This document shows positions 57,607-64,000 of a DNA stretch of 64,000 nt, piece by piece; the first letter of the stretch is position 1, and each line of letters starts with the position of its first letter. The notes beneath the pieces are model-generated. The model worked only from the letters and a program-made list of their open reading frames with translations, did no database searches and had not been told where the DNA came from. The position numbers were made by a program, and so were the translations under genes. The DNA lies in contig NC_015391.1 of the NCBI RefSeq assembly GCF_000195575.1, positions 1-64,000 on the forward strand, in the 5' to 3' direction. Origin of the DNA: Carnobacterium sp. 17-4. Its GTDB lineage: Bacteria > Bacillota > Bacilli > Lactobacillales > Carnobacteriaceae.

Positions 57607-59121
57607 ATGAATCAAGGAAAAAAGAGTTATACAGCTTATATATCATCTGTCATTATTTGTGTACTCTTTACGATATGGGGAGCAATACCTAGCAGCTTAC
57701 TTGGGCAGTACTCTATGAAACGTGTTGCAGGGGTATTGCAAAACGTTATTTCGAAACAGTTTGGATGGCTGTATGTTCTGTTAATGGTAGTGATTTTGGT
57801 AGCCGTTGTATATTTGCTGTTTTCTAAATATGGAGATATCAAGCTTGGTCGCAAGGATGATGAACCGGAATTTAGTTATTTTTCTTGGGTAGCGATGCTG
57901 TTTAGTGCGGGAATGGGAATTGGATTGATATTCTGGGGAGTAGCAGAACCTGTCATGCATTTATATGATCCAGCAATTCCTTCTTCTGATATGTTAGAAA
58001 ATGCTAGAGAAGCTATGACGTATACCTTTTTTCATTGGGGCTTGCAGCCTTGGGCTTTATATGCATTCATTGGACTAATCATTGCATATACAACTTTCAG
58101 AAAAGACAAACCTGCTGTCATTAGCGAGAGTGTTACACCTTTGTTTGCAAAAAAGTATAGAGGAACTGTCAGCACAATTGTGGATACGATCGCTATTATT
58201 GCAACCGTATTTGGAGTGGCAACTTCGTTAGGCTTAGGAGCTCAGCAAATTACAGGAGGACTTAGTTTTTCAATCAGCTGGATACCGAATACATTTATTA
58301 CTCAGTTGGTTGTTATAATAATTGTAACAGTTCTTTACTTAATTAGCGCTACTACAGGTTTAGATAAAGGGGTGAAAATTTTAAGTAATATGAATATTTC
58401 ATTAGCAATTTTCTTGATGCTTGCAGTTCTCTTTATTGGACCTACAGCTTATCTTTTAGATTTATTCGTGCAAAGTGTTGGTAACTATTTTCAAAAACTT
58501 CCTGAACTGAGTTTCCGCTTGGGAGCCTTCAGTTCAGAAAATAGGGAATGGATCGATGAATGGACAATCTTTTACTGGTCATGGTGGATTTCATGGGCAC
58601 CTTATGTATCTTCTTTTATTGCTCGAATTTCAAAAGGAAGAACAATTCGGGAGTTTGTCGGAGGAGTGCTCATCGTTCCAACAGCATTTACGTTTCTCTG
58701 GTTTTCTGTATTTGGCGGGAGTGGGATTTGGCAAGCATTGTTCAATAACAACAACCTAATACAAACTATTACAGAAAAAGGAACAGAAATAGGACTGTTT
58801 GCGCTGCTAGAGAGTTATGGAGGTATTGGAAAAGTAATAACTGGAATTGCAATTTTACTAATTTCAACTTTTTTTATTACTTCTGCCGACTCTGCTACTT
58901 ATGTATTGGCCATGTTCAGTACAAATGGTAACCTAACTCCGCATGCACGCGTTAAATTTATCTGGGGAATCATTATGTCAAGTATAGCTGCAATCCTACT
59001 TTATGCAGGTGGACTAGAATCTTTGCAGGCTGTTGCTGTACTTGGTTCATTTCCATTTTTATTCGTTATAATTCTAATGGGTATCAATTTTTTTAAGTCA
59101 CTAAGCGCAGAAAAACATTGA
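57607..59121 (+). CDS. BCCT-family betaine/carnitine/choline transporter
   Basis: 504 aa, 12 membrane helices. Family motifs: FSAGMGIGLIFWGVAEPVMH (TM3), FHWGLQPWALYA, and the TM8 signature FYWSWWISWAPYVSSFIARI with RTIREFVGG following. The GMGIG stretch is the Na-coupled type of BetP/OpuD. Imports compatible solutes for osmotic and cold protection. AGAGGGG before ATG 57607. The C terminus is short, lacking the long osmosensing tail of BetP. Confidence 0.93.
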   Translation: MNQGKKSYTAYISSVIICVLFTIWGAIPSSLLGQYSMKRVAGVLQNVISKQFGWLYVLLMVVILVAVVYLLFSKYGDIKLGRKDDEPEFSYFSWVAMLFSAGMGIGLIFWGVAEPVMHLYDPAIPSSDMLENAREAMTYTFFHWGLQPWALYAFIGLIIAYTTFRKDKPAVISESVTPLFAKKYRGTVSTIVDTIAIIATVFGVATSLGLGAQQITGGLSFSISWIPNTFITQLVVIIIVTVLYLISATTGLDKGVKILSNMNISLAIFLMLAVLFIGPTAYLLDLFVQSVGNYFQKLPELSFRLGAFSSENREWIDEWTIFYWSWWISWAPYVSSFIARISKGRTIREFVGGVLIVPTAFTFLWFSVFGGSGIWQALFNNNNLIQTITEKGTEIGLFALLESYGGIGKVITGIAILLISTFFITSADSATYVLAMFSTNGNLTPHARVKFIWGIIMSSIAAILLYAGGLESLQAVAVLGSFPFLFVIILMGINFFKSLSAEKH

Positions 59122-59164
59122 AAATTTCACATCAAAAAGAAGACTATTATTTTTTACAGTTAGA

Positions 59165-59225
59165 TTGAGAAACATTCTTTTGATTTGGTGTAGTAACTTA
59201 ATTATAGAGGATGTTTCTATTTTTT
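59165..59225 (+). terminator. Terminator after the BCCT gene
   Basis: AGAAACATTCT pairs imperfectly with AGGATGTTTCT over a long loop, then ATTTTTTAG. Confidence 0.6.
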
Positions 59226-59271
59226 AGCTTGTTAATGATACTCTGTATAAAATTCCAAAGGGGAATATTAA

Positions 59272-59832
59272 ATGAATTTAAAAGAACAAATCAGCCATTA
59301 TGTACCTTATAATATTCAAGAAGCTAAAGAACAAGAAGTAATCCTAAAATACATGAGTATGTTTGAAAACATGCTAACACGTGAAAATGAATTTGCACAT
59401 TTTACAGCTTCAGCTTGGATCGTTAATCCTAAGCACACAAAAGTCTTAATGGCGTATCATAATATCTATCAATCATGGTCTTGGGTCGGTGGACATGCAG
59501 ATGGCAATGCAAATTTATTAGAAGTGGCTTTGAAAGAGACAACAGAAGAAACCGGTTTGATGAATATTAGCCCTTTATCAAATACGATCTATTCGTTAGA
59601 AATTCTAGGTGTTCCGAGCCACATGAAAAAAGGGGCCCCTATCGCAACACATCTGCACTTAAATGTAACCTATTTGATTGAAGCAAATGAAAACGAACAA
59701 ACAGTGGTAAATGAGGATGAAAATAGTGCAATAAAATGGATGAAACTAGAGGAAGCTGTTGAAGCCTGTACTGAACCAGAGATGAAAATCATTTACGAAA
59801 AATTGAATGATAAATTAAAAAACTATAAATAA
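59272..59832 (+). CDS. Nudix hydrolase
   Basis: 186 aa. The Nudix region is GGHADGNANLLEVALKETTE followed by ETG; the core REUxEExG is present as KETTEETG with Lys for Arg, and the first Glu of the classical box is not conserved. Beta strands around SAWIVNPKHTKVLMAYH and HLHLNVTYLIEA complete the fold. Substrate unknown; the GGHADG form is a common Firmicute branch. AAAGGGG before ATG. Single gene. Confidence 0.88.
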   Translation: MNLKEQISHYVPYNIQEAKEQEVILKYMSMFENMLTRENEFAHFTASAWIVNPKHTKVLMAYHNIYQSWSWVGGHADGNANLLEVALKETTEETGLMNISPLSNTIYSLEILGVPSHMKKGAPIATHLHLNVTYLIEANENEQTVVNEDENSAIKWMKLEEAVEACTEPEMKIIYEKLNDKLKNYK

Positions 59833-59895
59833 AAAACTGAGTTACGATTTCTTCTATTTATTAATAATAGAGAGAAATGTTACTCAGCTTTTTTA
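59833..59895. terminator. Bidirectional terminator between Nudix gene and pyrP
   Basis: CTGAGT...ACTCAG outer stem with TTTCT/AGAAA and CTATT/AATAG inner pairs, A run left and T run right. Confidence 0.75.
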
Positions 59896-59902
59896 GTTGT
59901 AT

Positions 59903-61177
59903 TTAGTCTTCGTCTGATTCATTCATTATGCCGGCTTTTTCAAATAAATAAAAAGCTACGCTTAGAATAATTCCGACTACACTTGCAAGAATCATCCCTT
60001 TTAATTCGATTCCCGCAAAATTAACCGTTAATCCGCTTAAACCAGCAACAAGAACGATAGAAGTTAAAATCAAATTTTTTGATTTGCTATAATCCACTTT
60101 CGATTCCACTAATAAGCGCAATCCACTTGTTCCAATCATTCCGTAAAGCAAGAAGGTTACTCCACCAATGACATTTCCTGGGATCGTCGAGATAAATGCT
60201 GCTAAAGGTCCAATGAAAGCCATGCAGATTGAGAAAATAGCTGCCCCAGCAATTACCCGAACACTGTAAACACGTGTGATCGCCATGACGCCAATATTTT
60301 CTCCATAAGTTGTTGTTGGAACCCCACCAATTAGACCAGATAAAGCAGTGCCCAAATTGTCGGCGAATAAAGAGCGATGTAATCCAGGATCTTTTATCAG
60401 ATCATGGCCGACAACATTTGAAGTGACGACCTGATGTCCGATGTGTTCAGAAGTTAAGACAAGAAGAACCGGCAACATCGTTAGTATGGCATTCACATCG
60501 AATTTTGCCCATTGAAAATGGGGCAAGGTAAACAATGATGTTTCCATTAAAGGTGTAAAGTCGACCATTCCGAAAGCGGCAGCAGAGATATAACCGACAA
60601 CGATTGAGATTAAAATTGGGATAGTGGATAAAAATCCTTTAAATAATACCGAACCTAAAATCGCTACACCTAAAGTAATGAAAAAGACAATGAAGTCTTG
60701 CGATGAGGCAGTATCGGTCATCAAGTTTGCACCGATTGAACCGCCTTGAACGGTGTTTCCAGCTAGTTCCAAACCAATTAAAGCAACGACTGCGCCCATT
60801 GCTGCTGGTGGAAGAACGATGTTGATCCATGCTGTACCTACACGTCGGATGAATAAGGCTAAAAGGCAACCAATAATCCCTAAGACAACGAATCCTCCTT
60901 GAGCATAAGCAAATCCTTGATTCGCAATAATAATGCTTGCAGGTCCAATGAAGGCAAAACTTGAACCAAGATAAGCAGGAGCTTTTCCTTTGGTGATCAG
61001 AATAAATAATAACGTAGAAATTCCGTTCATTAACAAGACAATACTAGGGTCAATACCAAAGATGATGGGCACTAATACCGAAGCTCCAAACATAGCAAAT
61101 GTATGTTGCAAACTTAACGGAATGAGTAATTTTACAGGGACCTTTTCATTTACTTGAATAATTTTCTTGCTTGACAT
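59903..61177 (-). CDS. pyrP: Uracil permease (NCS2 family)
   Basis: 424-aa, 14-segment uracil:proton symporter. Typical NCS2 motifs: VPVKLLIPLSLQHTFAMFGASVL near the N terminus, SSFAFIGP, SEHIGHQVVTSNVVG (QVTG-type substrate motif) and GGVPTTTYGENIGVMAITRV shortened as TTTYGENIGV. Close to PyrP/UraA. It is the only gene of its transcript, controlled by a PyrR-type attenuator and a good - strand promoter, so uptake falls when UMP is plentiful. Confidence 0.94.
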   Translation of the reverse strand: MSSKKIIQVNEKVPVKLLIPLSLQHTFAMFGASVLVPIIFGIDPSIVLLMNGISTLLFILITKGKAPAYLGSSFAFIGPASIIIANQGFAYAQGGFVVLGIIGCLLALFIRRVGTAWINIVLPPAAMGAVVALIGLELAGNTVQGGSIGANLMTDTASSQDFIVFFITLGVAILGSVLFKGFLSTIPILISIVVGYISAAAFGMVDFTPLMETSLFTLPHFQWAKFDVNAILTMLPVLLVLTSEHIGHQVVTSNVVGHDLIKDPGLHRSLFADNLGTALSGLIGGVPTTTYGENIGVMAITRVYSVRVIAGAAIFSICMAFIGPLAAFISTIPGNVIGGVTFLLYGMIGTSGLRLLVESKVDYSKSKNLILTSIVLVAGLSGLTVNFAGIELKGMILASVVGIILSVAFYLFEKAGIMNESDED

Positions 61178-61541
61178 ATACGATTCCTCCTATTTTTGGG
61201 CACAAAAAATGCCCTTTCTGAATGGTGTATTCGCAAAAGGACCTCAGGTATCGTATCATAAATTGACTTGTTACCCTTTTTAATCTCTCTGGATTAATTT
61301 AAAAGGACTTTGCTTTGACTTATTCTAGCAGTAAAGAATAGGAATTACAATAAGCTATTGATTATTTAGTTAGAAGAATGAGAGTTCTGAGTAAACCAGT
61401 TAGTAAGGTACAGCGGAAGAGTGTTTTATTGAAAAGTTTAAATTACTTAACTATTGTTGTAACTGATTTAAGAAGGACTCGTGTATACTATTAGTAAACA
61501 GACAAAGGTAGCAGAGCGTTACACCTATTGGGGGGAATAGT
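61178..61541. other. Intergenic region, divergent leaders
   Basis: 364 bp; the left part is the pyrP attenuator and promoter. The right part (61351-61541) is the upstream region of the MFS gene, with no clear operator. Confidence 0.55.
61204..61350 (-). promoter_or_regulatory. Promoter and PyrR-dependent attenuator of pyrP
   Basis: On the - strand: -35 TTGTAA (61345-61350), 17-nt spacer, -10 TAGAAT (61322-61327). The transcript then has the PyrR-binding hairpin core AATCCAGAGAGATT (61282-61295) flanked by CCTTTT/AAAAGG, and a terminator GTCCTTTT..GAAT / ATTC..AAAGGGC followed by ATTTTTT (61204-61242). This is the known layout in which UMP-bound PyrR favours termination. pyrR is not in the window. 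Confidence 0.88.
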
Positions 61542-62786
61542 GTGAATCAGCAGGGGAAAAGACTAAAGGAACATTGGCAACGAACAACTGCTCTATTTCT
61601 AATCAGTCAGACGATTTCATTGTTTGGCTCTTTATTAGTCCAATATGCCATTACTTGGTACCTTACATTGAAAGAACAATCCGGCGTAGTCATGATGCTG
61701 GCAGTTATTTTTGGTTTTTTGCCGACTTTCTTCCTGTCTCCATTTGCAGGTGTATGGGCGGACCGCTATAATCGAAAAAAGCTCATCATCCTTTCTGATG
61801 CAGTGATTGCCCTCTCAACCTTACTCTTGATTTTTCTTTTTCTAAGCGGTTATGGTTCTGTAGGAGTTTTACTGTTTGCTTCAGCTATTCGAGCTTTAGG
61901 CGCGGGAATACAGACTCCAGCGGTTAGCGCAGTATTGCCTCAAATTGTACCAGAAGAGGAACTCACTAAAGTAAATGGTATTAATGGAAGCATCCAGGCA
62001 GGTACAATGTTGATTTCACCAATGGCGAGTGGAGCATTATTAAATTTCGCTTCAATGGAAGTTATTTTTTCAATCGATGTTCTTACTGCAATACTGGCTA
62101 TAGTCATGTTGCTTTTTTTCTTAGATATTCCTACACATAAAAAAGCGGAACAAATTCAAGTGAATTCTTATTTTACAGACCTTAAATTAGGGTTTTCTTA
62201 TATTGACAATCAAGTATATTTGAAAAAATTATTTCGTTACTTCTCACTGGCTTATTTATTAGCTGCTCCAGTTTCTTTTTTAACACCATTGCAAGTGACA
62301 CGAACCTTTGGGGAAGACGTATGGAGGTTGACTACAATTGAGGTAGCTTTTTCAATAGGGATGATACTAGGAGGCTTTTTGATAGCCTTTTGGGGAGGTT
62401 TTAAGAATCGAATGCACTCGATCACTTTTTCTATCTTAGTGATGGGTGTATGCACGGTTCTTTTAGGAGTGATTCCTAATTTTTTGATATATTCACTTCT
62501 TATGGCTGTCTTTGGTATCGTTATGCCACTGTTAAATGCACCAACAATCGTGATATTACAAGAAAAGGTACCAGAGGATTATTTAGGAAGAGTATTTGGT
62601 GTGCAAACCATGATAGCTACAGCAATGATGCCATTGGGAATGTTAGTGTTTGGGCCACTTGCAGATCTTTTCCGAATTGAATGGCTTCTAGTGATCTCTG
62701 GTGTACTGTTGTTTATCCTGACGTTATTTATGTTTAAAGATGAACAGCTTTTGAAAGCCGGCATACCAAAAGAAGAGCATGATTAG
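61542..62786 (+). CDS. MFS exporter, DHA3/Mef-like
   Basis: 414 aa with 12 membrane helices. Motif A appears as GVWADRYNRKKLI in loop 2-3; the start QRTTALFLISQTISLFGSLLVQYAITWYL (shortened) and VSAVLPQIVPEEELTKVNG are typical of macrolide-efflux (Mef) and enterobactin-exporter-like DHA3 proteins. The substrate is unknown; a resistance role should not be assumed. Start GTG 61542 with GGGGGAA at 61531-61537. Single gene. Confidence 0.85.
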   Translation: MNQQGKRLKEHWQRTTALFLISQTISLFGSLLVQYAITWYLTLKEQSGVVMMLAVIFGFLPTFFLSPFAGVWADRYNRKKLIILSDAVIALSTLLLIFLFLSGYGSVGVLLFASAIRALGAGIQTPAVSAVLPQIVPEEELTKVNGINGSIQAGTMLISPMASGALLNFASMEVIFSIDVLTAILAIVMLLFFLDIPTHKKAEQIQVNSYFTDLKLGFSYIDNQVYLKKLFRYFSLAYLLAAPVSFLTPLQVTRTFGEDVWRLTTIEVAFSIGMILGGFLIAFWGGFKNRMHSITFSILVMGVCTVLLGVIPNFLIYSLLMAVFGIVMPLLNAPTIVILQEKVPEDYLGRVFGVQTMIATAMMPLGMLVFGPLADLFRIEWLLVISGVLLFILTLFMFKDEQLLKAGIPKEEHD

Positions 62787-62902
62787 ATTTCAATTGAACA
62801 TTAGAAAAAATCTTATCTTCTGACAAAGGATGCAATACGGGCAATAAAGCTTTATACTAATGAAAGATAATAATTTGAAAAAGCTTGTGGAGGGTTAATA
62901 AG

Positions 62903-63427
62903 ATGAACAATAATGATCGATTAGTAAGATTAAGATATGCTTTAGATATCAAAGATACAGAGATGGTAGAAATTTTTAAATTAGGCGGTTTAGAAATAGC
63001 AAAAGAAGATGTAAAGAAACTGTTGGATAAATCAAAAAAACAAAATTCTGATAATACAAAAGAAAATGAATTCCAAGAAAATGAGTACGTGAAAAACTGC
63101 TCTAATCAAACGTTGGAATCTTTTTTAAATGGCTTAATTATTTTTAAAAGAGGTAGACAAGAGCCAACTTTAAACGAACCAGAAAAACCAGCTCCAATGG
63201 TGATAAATGATAAAAATGTAAACAATATGTTGCTTAAAAAAATTAAAATAGCTCTTTCCCTTTCAAGCGAAGATATGTTAGGTATTTTAGGCAATGCGGG
63301 AGTTCAAATATCAAAAAGTGAATTAAGTGCGGTCTTTAGAAAAGAAGGGCACCGAAACTACAAAGAATGTGGCGATCGATACGCCCGAAACTTTTTAAAA
63401 GGTCTAGCTATAGCTTGGCGCGAATAG
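62903..63427 (+). CDS. DUF1456 family protein (YehS-like)
   Basis: 174 aa with two copies of the DUF1456 unit: DRLVRLRYALDIKDTEMVEIFKLGG (about 4-28) and KKIKIALSLSSEDMLGILGNAG (about 113-134), each followed by KEDVKKLL-/KSELSAVF-type helices; a charged linker separates them. ATG 62903 follows GGAGGG (62889-62894); an earlier in-frame start at 62885 overlaps that site. Function unknown. Confidence 0.87.
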   Translation: MNNNDRLVRLRYALDIKDTEMVEIFKLGGLEIAKEDVKKLLDKSKKQNSDNTKENEFQENEYVKNCSNQTLESFLNGLIIFKRGRQEPTLNEPEKPAPMVINDKNVNNMLLKKIKIALSLSSEDMLGILGNAGVQISKSELSAVFRKEGHRNYKECGDRYARNFLKGLAIAWRE

Positions 63428-63515
63428 TCAGTTGATTGAAAGTGCCTACTCTAACTGCATGAAACAAATACAAAATCCCGACTCATGATTTGTTTGAATC
63501 AAGGAGTGTGATGAT

Positions 63516-64000
63516 ATGGATGTAACAGATATTTCTTACCAACGTTTGCATGCTCAGAGAATTGAAGGAGAGCACTGTCAATCGGCTGCAGAAACTGTAG
63601 AATGGATGGGTGCTATTCAAGCACAAGATTACAACCTAGCTCTTTGGGCTATTGGACTGCGGACACCAGGAAGCACTAAATCAGAAGTGGAGCAATCTAT
63701 TTTTGAGAAAAAAATTGTTCGAACATGGATAATGCGTCATACCATTCATTTTGTTTCTTTGCAAGATGTTCGATGGATGCTTGAACTTTCGTCTGAACGT
63801 ATGATAAAGAAGTACTTAAATCATGTAGAAAAGAGCACAGGTTTAACTGTAAAACAGTTAAATCAAGCTACAGAAATTCTTTACCTGGCTTTGAAGAAGC
63901 ACCAACAATTAACAAGACCTGAAATACGAATAGTGCTTGAAAATGCAGGTATCCCTACAGGGCAACAAGGTCTGTATCATATTTTATGGTATGCAGCTCA
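63516..64000 (+). CDS. Winged-helix DNA-binding protein (AlkZ/YcaQ-related), 3' truncated by window
   Basis: 161 codons, open to the window end. N-terminal SYQRLHAQRIEG and WMGAIQAQDYNLALWAIGLR (the QAQ pattern of the family), then IVRTWIMRHTIHFVSLQDVRWML. The family (HTH_42) includes AlkZ/YcaQ glycosylases that unhook DNA crosslinks, though many members are untested. AAGGAG (63501-63506) supports ATG 63516; ATG 63511 runs into a stop at once. Confidence 0.82.
   Translation, partial: MDVTDISYQRLHAQRIEGEHCQSAAETVEWMGAIQAQDYNLALWAIGLRTPGSTKSEVEQSIFEKKIVRTWIMRHTIHFVSLQDVRWMLELSSERMIKKYLNHVEKSTGLTVKQLNQATEILYLALKKHQQLTRPEIRIVLENAGIPTGQQGLYHILWYAA

Noticed and set aside
61252-61263. CGTATCATAAAT, 12 bases shared with att site 3
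   Set aside because: It lies inside the pyrP attenuator leader, away from any rlmH-like EPYHK-stop context, and the flanking bases do not match; treated as chance.

Overview
The window is the replication-origin region of a low-GC Gram-positive chromosome, most likely Carnobacterium or a close relative (Carnobacteriaceae, Lactobacillales). Grounds: the order dnaA-dnaN-yaaA-recF-gyrB-gyrA-rpsF-ssb-rpsR-gdpP-rplI-dnaB-purA followed by walRKHIJ-htrA-rlmH, strong AT bias, no sporulation genes, and a FabV-type enoyl reductase. The genus is an inference from gene content, not from a search.

1-16.4 kb is the core replication and translation block, almost all on the + (leading) strand. oriC lies between dnaA and dnaN, with DnaA boxes and a run of DnaA-trios. 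Three parS-type palindromes flank ssb/rpsR. rpsF has a leader hairpin that can hide its Shine-Dalgarno sequence. The block ends with purA and a tRNA-Lys(CTT) gene that has two stem mismatches.

16.4-32.9 kb holds a ZIP metal transporter, a DUF378 protein, a cytoplasmic alpha-amylase, a thiamine salvage operon (thiM-thiD-thiE) behind two almost identical tandem TPP riboswitches, two envelope stress-type proteins, a free PTS IIA(Glc), the essential WalRK two-component operon with walH/walI/walJ, htrA, a ClbS/DfsB-like protein, and a CxxH/CxxC protein plus rlmH set in a cluster of DnaA boxes.

32.9-46.5 kb is accessory. The last codons of rlmH (an attachment site for SCC cassettes in staphylococci) recur twice downstream, at 33759 and 35611. 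They bracket two small gene segments: a VOC protein, then a TPR-Arr rifampin ADP-ribosyltransferase fusion plus a lipoprotein. The first segment also carries inverted repeats just inside its ends. No ccr recombinase is in the window. Beyond this come a YghU-type GST, DUF1275, FabV, GloB, an AlkD-like repair protein, an epoxide-hydrolase-like protein, an acetate/succinate transporter, a KAS III-like protein lacking two catalytic-triad residues, a CofE-like ligase and a DUF488 protein.

46.5-57.0 kb is a probable nitrogen or ureide catabolic island: an IS3-type remnant, a PucR-family activator, a decayed MFS gene, a DAACS symporter, an IT-superfamily permease, a cytosine-deaminase-like amidohydrolase, one 1002-aa protein that fuses FdrA and YlbE, and a DUF2877 (YlbF) protein. 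FdrA, YlbE and YlbF are the three parts of the oxamate carbamoyltransferase system known from E. coli, so the island probably ends in release of carbamoyl phosphate. The starting compound is unknown.

57-64 kb has a BCCT betaine/carnitine transporter, a Nudix hydrolase, a PyrR-attenuated uracil permease, an MFS exporter, a DUF1456 protein and the start of a winged-helix protein cut by the window end. No CRISPR array, rRNA operon, prophage or intact insertion sequence was seen.
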